The position numbers were made by a program, and so were the translations under genes. From positions 1-33,942 of IMG/VR virus record IMGVR_UViG_3300031718_000033: DNA of 33,942 nucleotides, one strand, 5' to 3'. Under the pieces are notes generated by a model. The model was not told the DNA's origin, searched no databases, and worked only from the letters and a program-made list of their open reading frames with translations. Shown here piece after piece: positions 13,926-21,278 of the stretch. How positions within the stretch are numbered: the first letter of the stretch is position 1; each line of letters begins with the position of its first letter. The DNA is from a virus.

Positions 13926-14249
13926 TCAGTCCTGCATTCCCCAAGGCGTATGGACCTTCGGCGGGTCGATCGCTAGACCGTCCTTATCGACCTCAACAGA
14001 TTGGTATCCCTCATGAAGGATCCGTATCAGCCGTGACTCGCTCGAATAGTCAACTTCTCTCTTGGGTAATAGCGGCGCGCGCCTTAATGTGACGCGCTTA
14101 CCAGTTTTCTTCTCCTGCCAGATTACAGTGTAGATGATGTCTCGCAGCAGCTCGGAGCGCGTCTGATGTCTGTCTTTAGCCATGCGGTCTACGCTATCGA
14201 GAATCAGCGGATCGAAACTCACCAGAACTTTCTGCATTTGCCTGTGCAT
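13926..14249 (-). CDS. Ribbon-helix-helix DNA-binding protein (107 aa)
   Basis: ATG at 14249 with AAGGAG 8 nt upstream. The N-terminus (QKVLVSFDPLILDSVDRMAK then DRHQTRSELLRDIIYTVIW) has the strand-helix-helix layout of CopG/Arc repressors: a short strand KVLVSF, helix A, a turn, and helix B starting SRSELL-like. The C-terminal half is basic then acidic without a known domain. It borders the repeat-rich gap holding several GGACAGT sites, one of them only 37 nt from its start, so it may bind them as repressor or partition/initiator factor. Confidence 0.75.
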   Translation of the reverse strand: MHRQMQKVLVSFDPLILDSVDRMAKDRHQTRSELLRDIIYTVIWQEKKTGKRVTLRRAPLLPKREVDYSSESRLIRILHEGYQSVEVDKDGLAIDPPKVHTPWGMQD

Positions 14250-14285
14250 TTATATAACTCCTTGAATTATATGAACTTAATTATC

Positions 14286-14514
14286 ACTGTCCTACTTAAC
14301 TAATTGAATATATTGATAAATTGACGGTGGACAGTGTGGACAGCACTTTCCCATACCCTTACGTTCTATAGTATATAACTACGATATATAAAACAATTAT
14401 ATATTAATGCTATTATTACTCCCTATAGAATATTACTGTACTTACTGTCCTAGTGTCATAAAGATAACGGATTCATATACTTAAGAAGGACAGTTTAGTG
14501 GACAGTTGGACAGT
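14286..14514. repeat. GGACAGT iteron-like sites (seven copies, both orientations)
   Basis: Plus orientation: 14329-14335, 14338-14344 (GGACAGC), 14488-14494, 14500-14506, 14508-14514. Minus orientation: 14286-14292, 14444-14450. They cluster on both sides of the AT-rich stretch, as initiator or partition binding sites do. Confidence 0.75.
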
Positions 14515-14526
14515 CTTAAATGTCAG

Positions 14527-14623
14527 TTTAATAGACCGGCCTAATAAACGGGTTCAATCGGTTTAATAGAGCGGTCTATTGAGCGCATTCAATAGGCAGG
14601 CCTAATGAGCGGACTCAATAGAC
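14527..14623 (+). repeat. Degenerate 12-13-bp tandem repeat array, about eight units
   Basis: Units such as GGTTTAATAGAGC (14560-14572), GCATTCAATAGGC (14585-14597), AGGCCTAATGAGC (14598-14610), GGACTCAATAGAC (14611-14623), with shorter copies before them. Rough consensus GGNYTMAATRGRC. Each unit contains an RRYYTMAAT-like core, and several are partly self-complementary. Confidence 0.7.
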
Positions 14624-14761
14624 GCCAGCACTCCTTTGATCCATATGGAATTCGCTGCGATGCAGCAAAGCGCAATGCTGCGTTGCAACGAACGCTAACC
14701 CTGGCGAACTCGACAGACATTAGATCCCTGCCGCTGACTGGTATTGGTTTACACGAGCAAC

Positions 14762-14770
14762 TGTGGATAA
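14762..14770 (-). promoter_or_regulatory. Perfect DnaA box
   Basis: TGTGGATAA on the plus strand is TTATCCACA on the minus strand, the consensus DnaA 9-mer, 139 bp after the degenerate repeat array. Confidence 0.7.
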
Positions 14771-14799
14771 CTATTGGCGTTAGTAGTTAAGTTATTGAT

Positions 14800-14824
14800 A
14801 TGTAAAGCAATAGTGGTTTTACAT
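14800..14824. repeat. Inverted repeat ATGTAAA/TTTACAT
   Basis: Perfect 7-bp arms (14800-14806 and 14818-14824) separated by 11 nt. A possible operator for rightward transcription. Confidence 0.5.
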
Positions 14825-15163
14825 ACTAGGTATTATGCGAAGTACGAAGCGCGTCGTAATTAATGCGGCTCGAGGCGCGAGCTGGCGCGCGGAGATAGGC
14901 CGTAATGTAAATCGCGGGCTGCCTAGCACGCTGCCGACCGTCCGTCTAATAGGCAAAATCGACCCCGGTACCACCCCTTTTCTGGAAAAGTTGGTTCCAT
15001 CTGGTACCGGTCAGCGGCGCAATCGCTATTAGGCAAAAAGTACGATTCCGGGAATCAATCTGGAAATTGGGTCCCCTTTCGTCCTATACATCATAGTATC
15101 CAATATGGTATTATTTTAGGCCATAGTTAGCACGGTACATAGTAAGTATCACTAGGAGATAAT

Positions 15164-15649
15164 GTGACAAGTACGAAGAATCACGTCTGGGTCAACGTGC
15201 ATTTTCCAAAGGATGTCCACGCGAGCCTCAAAGCCTGGTGCATTCGAAACGGTCGCTCGATGCAGGATGGCTTAGTCGAAATGGTAGCCCTGATGTCTGG
15301 GCCGAACGGGTTGCGGCTAACTCAGCCAACAGCGGTGATGCCCACCGTGCATCGCGCGCCGGATCCGCTACCGCAGGCGGCCGCTGTGCCCGTGCGAACC
15401 GCGCCGCCGAAGCCAGCGCCACCGCCGGAGCCGCGCGGATTCAGGCCAGGCAGTGCAGGCCAGATATACCGCGACTGCTTCGGCGAGCCGCCACCGGGTA
15501 TGTATGACGAATACGGAAATACCATTGACACGTCTAGCCCAGATGATAGTATTGACGCAAATGAGTACTCAGACGAATACGGAGACGACGACACAGAAGA
15601 GGAAGCGGGTGAACCTGACGTTGACGCCAGAGACGCACGGCCGCATTAA
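15164..15649 (+). CDS. RHH-like protein with Pro-rich linker and acidic tail (161 aa)
   Basis: GTG at 15164 with AGGAG 5 nt upstream. Residues 8-45 (VWVNVHFPKDVHASLKAWCI, then RNGRSMQDGLVEMVALM) have the strand-helix-helix pattern of RHH or CopG proteins. A Pro/Ala linker follows (about 65-95, PPKPAPPPEPRGFRPGS) and a strongly acidic end (EYSDEYGDDDTEEEAGEPD). DNA-mimic-like acidic tails occur in regulators, but the role is unknown. Its first domain is similar to the next gene's, which is read in another frame over this tail. First gene of the rightward late chain. Confidence 0.78.
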   Translation: MTSTKNHVWVNVHFPKDVHASLKAWCIRNGRSMQDGLVEMVALMSGPNGLRLTQPTAVMPTVHRAPDPLPQAAAVPVRTAPPKPAPPPEPRGFRPGSAGQIYRDCFGEPPPGMYDEYGNTIDTSSPDDSIDANEYSDEYGDDDTEEEAGEPDVDARDARPH

Positions 15650-15752
15650 GGTCTGGTGCGCGCGGCGAGGGGTGACGATGCAGGCTCAGATTGAGAAATG
15701 GCTGGACGGTGTGGCCGAGACCGCGGCGCTGCGCGGGGAGGATGCGCAGTGA
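15561..15752 (+). CDS. Second RHH-like protein, overlapping out of frame (63 aa; start uncertain)
   Basis: The frame is open from before 15453, and the conserved part is KRKRVNLTLTPETHGRIKVW then CARRGVTMQAQIEKWLDGVA, an RHH fold. ATG at 15561 is the nearest start covering it, but no ribosome site is visible; 15543 and 15503 are alternatives. It overlaps the acidic tail of the upstream gene by 89 nt. The stop overlaps the next gene (GTGA). The second helix resembles that of its neighbour (KAWCIRNGRSMQ versus KVWCARRGVTMQ), so the two are probably paralogous. Confidence 0.65.
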   Translation: MSTQTNTETTTQKRKRVNLTLTPETHGRIKVWCARRGVTMQAQIEKWLDGVAETAALRGEDAQ

Positions 15753-15985
15753 ACGACGCTGCGAAGACGATGCCAAGCCGCCAATACAATCCGCGTTACT
15801 CGCAGCCTGTAACTGTAATGCTAGGCGATATCGACCGCCTACAGCTTGCGCTTGGCGCGGCATGCGACTATCTGCGATGGCTAGAGTTGAAGGGCCATAG
15901 GCACGGTGCGATCGATAGCGTGAGCCACTTGGTGAACGAGGCGCGTGAACTGGCGTATTTGTTGCGCAGCGATGGTGCAGCGTGA
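15749..15985 (+). CDS. Hypothetical phage protein (78 aa)
   Basis: GTG at 15749 in a GTGA overlap is preferred to the frame start at 15698. It reads VTVMLGDIDRLQLALGAACD, YLRWLELKGHRHGAID, SHLVNEARELAYLLRSDG: two helices after a short strand. No family recognised. Ends in GTGA overlap with the next gene. Confidence 0.72.
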   Translation: MNDAAKTMPSRQYNPRYSQPVTVMLGDIDRLQLALGAACDYLRWLELKGHRHGAIDSVSHLVNEARELAYLLRSDGAA

Positions 15986-16173
15986 ACGACGCTGACTTCG
16001 AGATGCTCAACGCCCGCGTACAGACCGCCAATAGCCTAAGCGTCGGCGACGTTGACGCGAGTTTCGATATGAGGCTACGAATTCTCGCGATTGAGTACGC
16101 TCTGAAAATGGGCACCGATGTGCACGCGAGTGCGGTGAAGTTTTACCAATTCATGAAGGGAGAGGTCGAGTGA
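15982..16173 (+). CDS. Hypothetical phage protein (63 aa)
   Basis: GTG start and stop both in GTGA overlaps. Helical, with FEMLNARVQTANSLSVGD and ILAIEYALKMGTDVHASAVK. No recognised domain. Confidence 0.72.
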   Translation: MNDADFEMLNARVQTANSLSVGDVDASFDMRLRILAIEYALKMGTDVHASAVKFYQFMKGEVE

Positions 16174-16448
16174 GAATCTACATCGTCAAGACGAACGGTG
16201 AGCCGGTCAGGTACGTGCGCGCGGCGAACCAGGCCGCGGCGATCAAGGCGGTGGTCAATGAGCGCTTCAGTGCTGTCGTGGCTACGACTGAGGATATCTA
16301 TGCGGCATCGAAGGCGGGGCGATTGGACGTGCTAGATGCATCGATTCCGGCGGTGCTGGCGGCTGCAAATGAGAAGGCGCCGACGCTCACCGATGAGGTG
16401 TCGGCCGCCGAAGTGCGCCATAACTCCCGCATGCCGGTGGATGCGTGA
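16170..16448 (+). CDS. Hypothetical phage protein (92 aa)
   Basis: GTG in GTGA overlap. Begins MRIYIVKTNGEPVRYVRAAN, then QAAAIKAVVNERFSAVVATT, a strand-turn-strand-helix pattern I recall from small phage proteins of unknown role that open with R-x-Y-I-V and an A-x-Q-A-A-x-x-x-V helix. The C-terminal half is Ala-rich. Overlaps the next gene. Confidence 0.74.
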   Translation: MRIYIVKTNGEPVRYVRAANQAAAIKAVVNERFSAVVATTEDIYAASKAGRLDVLDASIPAVLAAANEKAPTLTDEVSAAEVRHNSRMPVDA

Positions 16449-16696
16449 GCATTCCCGCCGGCGAGCGCCGCAAGCCAGGGACGTTTAACCGCTCGAAGAT
16501 GCTGGCACTCCTAAAGCGCCAAGCGCGTGCGCGCAAGCACGGCGAGAAGCCAGAGCCCGCGCGCCGCTGGACGAGCGCGATGATTATGCGCGCCGCCGGT
16601 CAGGTCGGGATGCTTTCCGTGCGCCGCGCTCGCTGGGTGTGCTGGTATCGGTGGGGCACGCCGAGCCGCTATGAGCCGGGGTGTGGCGCCAGATGA
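16445..16696 (+). CDS. Basic hypothetical phage protein (83 aa)
   Basis: GTG in GTGA overlap; ends in ATGA overlap with 16693. Very basic (FNRSKMLALLKRQARARKHG, MLSVRRARWVCWYRWGTPSR). Might bind nucleic acid; no family named. Confidence 0.68.
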   Translation: MSIPAGERRKPGTFNRSKMLALLKRQARARKHGEKPEPARRWTSAMIMRAAGQVGMLSVRRARWVCWYRWGTPSRYEPGCGAR

Positions 16697-16926
16697 GCGG
16701 CCCCCACGTCCCAATCACGACAAGCGCCGGGCACTATCTGTCCATGCAACCGGCGCAGCTCGGCGAGCCGCGCGATAAAGTCTGGTATCGAGGCAGCGAC
16801 TGGGACATAGTAACGGCCGAGCGGGATAAATTTCGCAAGGCCTTGCAGGAAGTCATTGCGGTGTTCGACAAAGAGGATATGGAAGTGCTGGATTTTTTGG
16901 AGATCGCTGAGAGGGCGCTAAAATGA
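16693..16926 (+). CDS. Hypothetical phage protein (77 aa)
   Basis: ATG at 16693 overlaps the preceding stop; the upstream start at 16681 is rejected. Reads WYRGSDWDIVTAERDKFRKA then LQEVIAVFDKEDMEVLDFLE, a helical acidic C-terminus. Stop in ATGA overlap. Confidence 0.7.
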   Translation: MSGPHVPITTSAGHYLSMQPAQLGEPRDKVWYRGSDWDIVTAERDKFRKALQEVIAVFDKEDMEVLDFLEIAERALK

Positions 16927-17114
16927 CATACTCGGGCGAGTTATCACCGACGGCGAGATTGCGATTTGTTGAGCGCGCGGTCTCGCTCGATGCGGAGAAT
17001 TGTCGCACGCTTAAAATACTGCAGCAGTTCTGGGCGCCGGATGTGCCTAAGTACATGGTTGATTCGAGCCAGGGTGAGTGGCGCGATATCCCAATGGGGG
17101 TCGAGACGCCGTGA
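16923..17114 (+). CDS. Hypothetical phage protein (63 aa)
   Basis: ATGA overlap at the start, GTGA at the end. Contains LSPTARLRFVERAVSL and LKILQQFWAPDVPKYM. This short layout (helix, then FWAPD...YM and a W near the end) looks like small phage proteins, but I cannot name one. Confidence 0.7.
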   Translation: MTYSGELSPTARLRFVERAVSLDAENCRTLKILQQFWAPDVPKYMVDSSQGEWRDIPMGVETP

Positions 17115-17530
17115 CAACGAATACCTCAATGGGGGCGACTACAGTCGGCCTGGAAACTCCCCTCGATAAAAATCCGCCCGTGGCGGCCGACACTGCCACG
17201 GGACAAATGCTTCGCAAGCAAGAATTCATTATCAGGTATTACGCGAAGGCGAGGCGGTACCTGGACGATCGCGGACGGCTTCTGCATGCGACTGAAGATC
17301 AGATAATCAGCACGGCCGAGTGGCTGAGATATCACGAATTCAGGCGCGCCATCGAACCGCTTGAAAGATATCGCAATAAAGCGATTACCGATTGGCTATC
17401 GATTCAAGCAAACGTCCACGCCGAGCAGCCAGACTGGCTCAAAGAGATTGTGTCTGGCTGGAATGAGCACATTGCTTTTGTGGCTCGCAGCGAGTTTGGA
17501 TATGACCCACAGCCAAGAGTGATCGCATGA
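17111..17530 (+). CDS. Hypothetical phage protein (139 aa)
   Basis: GTG at 17111 in GTGA overlap; the earlier frame start 17078 is rejected. Polar N-terminus, then helices IIRYYAKARRYLDDRGRLLH, STAEWLRYHEFRRAIEP, KAITDWLSIQANVHAEQPDW and GWNEHIAFVARSEFG. No catalytic motif is seen. Stop in ATGA overlap with a 26-aa gene. Confidence 0.72.
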   Translation: MTTNTSMGATTVGLETPLDKNPPVAADTATGQMLRKQEFIIRYYAKARRYLDDRGRLLHATEDQIISTAEWLRYHEFRRAIEPLERYRNKAITDWLSIQANVHAEQPDWLKEIVSGWNEHIAFVARSEFGYDPQPRVIA

Positions 17531-17607
17531 GCGCCGAACGCCTGCTAGCCTCGATACTCACTGCCGGAATGCTTTTCGGAGTTTGCGTCTGGGCGGTGTG
17601 CGCGTGA
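17527..17607 (+). CDS. 26-aa single-span membrane peptide
   Basis: ATG at 17527 overlaps the preceding stop; TGA at 17605-17607 overlaps the next GTG at 17604. Reads MSAERLLASILTAGMLFGVC then VWAVCA, a short amphipathic start followed by one hydrophobic span. Coupling on both sides supports it. Role unknown. Confidence 0.55.
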   Translation: MSAERLLASILTAGMLFGVCVWAVCA

Positions 17608-17798
17608 GGCAAGAGCCCTTACCCGCGCGTCGCGGAGTCGTCTGGTTCATTGAGGCGCGCTATGGCAGATCGTGGCGTGCGCAGTTAAATTCATTCTGGC
17701 CTACACGGCGTGAGGCGGTGGCGTATCTTCGGGCGGTATACCAGAAGGACCCGGAGTACAGGGTGATGAGATACCGAAGAGTAGCGGAGAGAAAATAA
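17604..17798 (+). CDS. Hypothetical phage protein (64 aa)
   Basis: GTG at 17604 in GTGA overlap; the upstream frame start at 17583 is rejected. Basic, with VVWFIEARYGRSWRAQLNSF, WPTRREAVAYLRAVYQKDPE and YRVMRYRRVAERK. An alpha/beta small protein; no family named. Confidence 0.7.
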   Translation: MRQEPLPARRGVVWFIEARYGRSWRAQLNSFWPTRREAVAYLRAVYQKDPEYRVMRYRRVAERK

Positions 17799-18041
17799 AT
17801 GGCAGCCTATTGGCTCAATTTCACCGACGGCACCTCTGGATGCTGCGAGGGAGTGTCTCTCGCGCCCGCGATCACCAAGGCCGAAGACTTGACCGGCAAG
17901 ACGGTCTGCGGCGGGAAATCCTTGCCTTACTTCGCCGTCCCCGTGATCTGGCAGGCAGGCGATGAGCCAGCGTTTTGTCATAATCCGGTTAGGTGCGCGG
18001 GGCGCTCGTCGTGTCCGATGGATTATGCGTGCACGGAATGA
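17799..18041 (+). CDS. Cys-rich hypothetical phage protein (80 aa)
   Basis: ATG at 17799 directly after the preceding stop, with GGAG 11 nt upstream. Contains SGCCEGVSLAPAITKAED, LPYFAVPVIW and FCHNPVRCAGRSSCPMDYAC. Seven Cys in all; the C-terminal four (C-x6-C-x5-C-x5-C) could bind zinc. Begins YWLNFTDGTSG, a pattern seen in short phage proteins of unknown function. Confidence 0.72.
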   Translation: MAAYWLNFTDGTSGCCEGVSLAPAITKAEDLTGKTVCGGKSLPYFAVPVIWQAGDEPAFCHNPVRCAGRSSCPMDYACTE

Positions 18042-18044
18042 ACT

Positions 18045-18251
18045 ATGGCGTCCAACCGCACGGCCCACATCGCGTTCACTGTCACGCCTAGATTGAAGAC
18101 GGAACTTGAATTGGAAGCATGGGAGTCCGGCATGAAATTAGGCGAGTACATCCGATATCTGCTCGACACCCGCGGCAAATATGCTCGCAGCGTCGGTAAA
18201 GCTGGCGGCTACGCAGTGATTGGTCCTGCGAAGGCGGGGAGCGGGATATGA
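18045..18251 (+). CDS. Small probable RHH DNA-binding protein (68 aa)
   Basis: ATG 3 nt after the preceding stop. HIAFTVTPRLKTELELEAWE then SGMKLGEYIRYLLDTRGK matches the strand-helix-helix fold of Arc/MetJ-type repressors. A third such protein near the late chain. Stop in ATGA overlap. Confidence 0.72.
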   Translation: MASNRTAHIAFTVTPRLKTELELEAWESGMKLGEYIRYLLDTRGKYARSVGKAGGYAVIGPAKAGSGI

Positions 18252-18451
18252 GTAATGATCATGATGACTCAGATGGAGTCTGCGTCAACTGCCAGCTAAC
18301 GCGCGTACTCACCGATTGGAAAGACGCTGGCGGCGAAGTCTCCGATGTGGTCGAAGCGATCCGCGATATCGTGAACAACATCGTCTACGCGGCGCTGGAT
18401 GAGATTTTCGAGGACGCCGAGCCTGAGCGGCCGGTGACGCTCGATGGGTGA
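18248..18451 (+). CDS. Acidic hypothetical phage protein (67 aa)
   Basis: ATGA overlap at the start. Very acidic: NDHDDSDGVCVNCQLTRVL, then EVSDVVEAIRDIVNNIVYAA, FEDAEPERP. One CxxC pair near the N-terminus. Its end overlaps the small terminase start by 8 nt. No family recognised. Confidence 0.7.
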   Translation: MSNDHDDSDGVCVNCQLTRVLTDWKDAGGEVSDVVEAIRDIVNNIVYAALDEIFEDAEPERPVTLDG

Positions 18452-18992
18452 CGAACTGCCCGACGTCCCCGACGAGAAGCGCGAAGCCATCACCCTGTGG
18501 GTGAAGTCTCGCCTCGAAGAGTCCGAGAAAGCCCACCAGGATCGAATCGAGTTGCTAAGGACGGCGGGCGAACACCCAAGCCCGATTTATCAAAGATTTG
18601 TACGTCTCGCGGGCGAGTTAGGATTATCCAAAGCGCTCGCCGCAAAGCAGCTCGGCATCACAGTTGCCACACTGACGACGCATTACGCCGACGATTACGA
18701 ACTCGGAGCGGCCGAGATTCTCTCCGCCATCGCGGCAAATATGAACCGCAAGGCGATATCGGATACGGATCCAGCAGCGGCGAAAATCGGTCTTGCGATT
18801 ATGGAACGCAGGGGCGGTGAGGAATGGAAGAATCCCGCGCGCCGTATCGAGATGGATCACAATCCAAGCAAAGCGCCGGTGATCGACTCATCGAAGCTTA
18901 CTTACGATGAGCGTCAGACTCTGCGCGCCATGATCGAGCGCGTGCAAAACGGCGGCGAGGGAGACCCGCCAGACGATGAACCAATTATTTGA
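18444..18992 (+). CDS. Terminase small subunit-like protein
   Basis: 182 aa. The central part FVRLAGELGLSKALAAKQLG then ITVATLTTHYADDYELGAAE is a helix-turn-helix as in TerS proteins, followed by a long helix and RRGGEEWKNP, a phrase common in small terminases. The C-terminus is acidic and Pro-rich. It is placed upstream of the large terminase with three short genes between. Expected role: DNA recognition for packaging. Confidence 0.78.
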   Translation: MGDELPDVPDEKREAITLWVKSRLEESEKAHQDRIELLRTAGEHPSPIYQRFVRLAGELGLSKALAAKQLGITVATLTTHYADDYELGAAEILSAIAANMNRKAISDTDPAAAKIGLAIMERRGGEEWKNPARRIEMDHNPSKAPVIDSSKLTYDERQTLRAMIERVQNGGEGDPPDDEPII

Positions 18993-19010
18993 TAAAACCA
19001 GGAGAATAAT

Positions 19011-19217
19011 GTGCCTTTATTTGAAGTAGCAATCGTCAAGCAGCCGACCAAGAAAGAGCAGGAAGAAGGTACCGGCGTCGAAGAGCTTCTGTTCGGACCC
19101 CAAGCCGTACTGGCCCGTGATGCGCAGACCGCTGCAATCGCGGCCGTAACCGGCCCGAAGGCTCCCACGGGACTCGACATGACGCGCGCACAGGTACTCG
19201 TACGCCCTTTTGCGTAA
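19011..19217 (+). CDS. Hypothetical phage protein (68 aa)
   Basis: GTG at 19011 with AGGAG about 8 nt upstream. Starts PLFEVAIVKQPTKKEQEEGT, then GVEELLFGPQAVLARDAQTA. This opening (F.VAI...PT.KE.EEG..EELL..P..VVA.D) recurs, as I recall, in short phage proteins near terminase genes. Possibly a virion component; role unknown. Confidence 0.74.
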   Translation: MPLFEVAIVKQPTKKEQEEGTGVEELLFGPQAVLARDAQTAAIAAVTGPKAPTGLDMTRAQVLVRPFA

Positions 19218-19222
19218 CGCCT

Positions 19223-19423
19223 GTGGCGAAGGCTGCGGCGCCCCTGGCCGCAGTTCCACAGGCGGCGAACCAGTCGTTCGAGCAAATGATTCGAGACGCT
19301 GCGCAGTCCGCTAAGTTCGGGGCGGCAGGAACGGGAATCTTAAATATGGGCGGCGTGAACTATTTAGGTTCTGTGGCTGGCACACAAACGTATTCCGCAC
19401 AGTCATTGGCTGGCAGTCGGTGA
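19223..19423 (+). CDS. Hypothetical phage protein (66 aa)
   Basis: GTG start 5 nt after the preceding stop. Ala/Gly-rich, containing FEQMIRDAAQSAKFGAAGTG and GVNYLGSVAGTQTYSAQS. Stop in GTGA overlap. No family recognised. Confidence 0.65.
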   Translation: MAKAAAPLAAVPQAANQSFEQMIRDAAQSAKFGAAGTGILNMGGVNYLGSVAGTQTYSAQSLAGSR

Positions 19424-19623
19424 GCGGCCGCCCCCACGCCCTAACCTACCCAAAAATCCGCCGCATCGATGCCTGGCGAGCGCAGCCAGGGCGCTTGAAA
19501 TCCCCGCCATGGAAAGTCATGGCGCATGAGATGGGAGTATCGTTGCGAACGCTCTATAACGTGACGCGGCGACGGTATGGGTATGCGAAGGTGCCGAGGG
19601 AATTGGACCGGCCGCGCTCCTGA
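19420..19623 (+). CDS. Small helix-turn-helix protein (67 aa)
   Basis: GTG in GTGA overlap. Contains KVMAHEMGVSLRTLYNVTRR, a clear helix-turn-helix pattern, within a basic protein (YPKIRRIDAWRAQPGRLKSP). Directly before the large terminase, so it may act in DNA recognition or late control. Confidence 0.68.
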   Translation: MSGRPHALTYPKIRRIDAWRAQPGRLKSPPWKVMAHEMGVSLRTLYNVTRRRYGYAKVPRELDRPRS

Positions 19624-19638
19624 CGCTATGCTCGCCTG

Positions 19639-21276
19639 ATGATCCCAGGCTTTGACCTATCGAAGATCGATCCAAAACTCCAGCTCGCCGATCTAGACCG
19701 TGCAGATTGCGAAGATTCTCTTTACGAATTCTATAAAAGCGCATGGCCATATATTGACCCGGCTCCGTGGGTCGATTCCTGGGCGATCGATGCGGTAGCG
19801 GAGCATTTGCAGGCTGTCATTGACGGACAGATTCGCAAACTTCTCATCAACATTAGCCCAAGATCTTCAAAGTCAGGACTCGTGTCGGTTGCCCTGTTGC
19901 CGTGGTGTTGGGCGCAGCCGAAAATTACCCCCATCAGCGGGCCAGGGATTCCATTTCTCTACGCCTCGTACGCAAATCAATTATCACTGCGCGATTCGGT
20001 GAAATGCCGGCGCTTGATCGAATCCGCGTGGTACCAAGGACGCTGGGGGAATCGCTTTTCTCTGACTTCAGATCAAAATACTAAATCGCGCTTCACGAAC
20101 GATAAAGGCGGCGAGAGGCTCATCACCAGCATTGACGGCACGACCACTGGCGAAGGCGCTCAGATCCTAATCGGCGATGATCTAAACGCCGCGAATGAGG
20201 CTTTTTCTGAAGCTTCGATCAAAGCGACTACCGACTGGTGGGATTCTGTGGCTTCGACGCGCTTAAATGATCCTAAGACCGGCGCATTCATCGTCATCCA
20301 GCAGCGCCTTGCCGAGAACGATATCAGCGGGCACATTCTCGAAAAAAATTCCGGCGAATGGTGTCATTTGATGATTCCGATGCGCTACGAGCCTGAACGT
20401 TCATTCATAACGACAATCGGATGGAAAGATCCGCGCACCGTGCCGGGTGAATTGATGTGGCCGGAGAGATTCGGCGAAGAAGAAGTCGCCTCGCTTGAGC
20501 GTGCACTAGGTCCCATGATAGCAAACGGCCAGTTGCAGCAGCGCCCAGAGCCCGCGGGTGGCGGCATCATCCCGCGCGATTATTGGAAGCTGTGGGAGCG
20601 CGATACATTTCCGCAGATGGATTTTGTAATGGCATCACTCGATACTGCCTACACTGAGAAGACATCTAACGATTTTTCGGCTCTCACCGTGTGGGGAGTA
20701 TTCTCCGGCGAGCGATCGCTCATCAGTGAGCCAAATCGCGTCATCGACCGGCACGGTCAGTCTCAGCCGATGTATCGAGACAATGAAATGTACGAGGCGG
20801 CGACCTCGCCAAAAGTTATTCTTATGCACGCATGGCAGGATAGATTGGAATTGCATAAGCTCGTTGAAAAAGTCGCTGAGAGTTGCACGAAATTAAAAGT
20901 AGACCTTTTACTGGTGGAGGCAAAGGCGGCCGGACACAGTGTGGCGCAGGAAGTTCGTCGTCTTTACGCGAACGAACGATTTGGTGTGCAACTCTATGAT
21001 CCAAAGAGCCAAGATAAACTCTCGCGGCTTTTCTCCATTCAGCATCTGTTCGCCGAAGGGATCATCTATGCGCCAGATCGCAAATGGGCTGACATGGTGA
21101 TATCGCAAGTAGCTCAATTTCCGTACGGCAAATTTGACGACCTTACGGACACAGTATCCCAGGCGCTTAGGCATATGCGCGACAATGGGCTCATAGCTCG
21201 CGCGCCGGAGAAAGCCGCCGAACTTGAGGAACTACAGCGATACAAAGGGCGGCAAGAACCGCTATATTCGGTGTAA
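19639..21276 (+). CDS. Terminase large subunit
   Basis: 545 aa, within the normal range. ATPase domain: ISPRSSKSG (about 73-81, variant Walker A) and AQILIGDDLNA (about 174-184, Walker B region). Nuclease domain of RNase H type: FVMASLDTAYTEKTSNDFSA (about 330-349, first Asp), LLLVEAKAAGHSVAQEV (about 423-439), and KFDDLTDTVSQALRHMR (about 498-514, last Asp pair). It should drive DNA into the prohead and cut it. 3 nt before the next gene; the portal follows. Confidence 0.95.
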   Translation: MIPGFDLSKIDPKLQLADLDRADCEDSLYEFYKSAWPYIDPAPWVDSWAIDAVAEHLQAVIDGQIRKLLINISPRSSKSGLVSVALLPWCWAQPKITPISGPGIPFLYASYANQLSLRDSVKCRRLIESAWYQGRWGNRFSLTSDQNTKSRFTNDKGGERLITSIDGTTTGEGAQILIGDDLNAANEAFSEASIKATTDWWDSVASTRLNDPKTGAFIVIQQRLAENDISGHILEKNSGEWCHLMIPMRYEPERSFITTIGWKDPRTVPGELMWPERFGEEEVASLERALGPMIANGQLQQRPEPAGGGIIPRDYWKLWERDTFPQMDFVMASLDTAYTEKTSNDFSALTVWGVFSGERSLISEPNRVIDRHGQSQPMYRDNEMYEAATSPKVILMHAWQDRLELHKLVEKVAESCTKLKVDLLLVEAKAAGHSVAQEVRRLYANERFGVQLYDPKSQDKLSRLFSIQHLFAEGIIYAPDRKWADMVISQVAQFPYGKFDDLTDTVSQALRHMRDNGLIARAPEKAAELEELQRYKGRQEPLYSV

Positions 21277-21278
21277 GT

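Larger units (their letters stand above)
14250..15163. other. Non-coding region, candidate replication origin
   Basis: 914 bp without a convincing gene. It holds seven GGACAGT-type sites, an AT-rich stretch (about 14355-14445), a tandem 12-13-bp degenerate repeat (14527-14623), a perfect DnaA box (14762-14770) and a 7-bp inverted repeat (14800-14824). It lies between the primase-helicase and an RHH gene on one side and the small-gene operon on the other. Weak frames at 14605-14790 and 14835-15032 lack good ribosome sites. From 15033 to the GTG at 15164 I see only the ribosome site AGGAG at 15154-15158. Confidence 0.6.

Noticed and set aside
14266-14271. TATAAT on the minus strand before the RHH gene
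   Set aside because: Transcription from it would start inside the ribosome site at 14258-14263, and the -35 position is poor.
14605-14790. 61-aa plus-strand frame in the repeat region
   Set aside because: Starts inside the degenerate repeat array, lacks a ribosome site and has no recognisable sequence pattern.
14835-15032. 65-aa plus-strand frame
   Set aside because: Only AGG 4 nt before the ATG and a basic, patternless product. Not impossible, but too weak to list as a gene.
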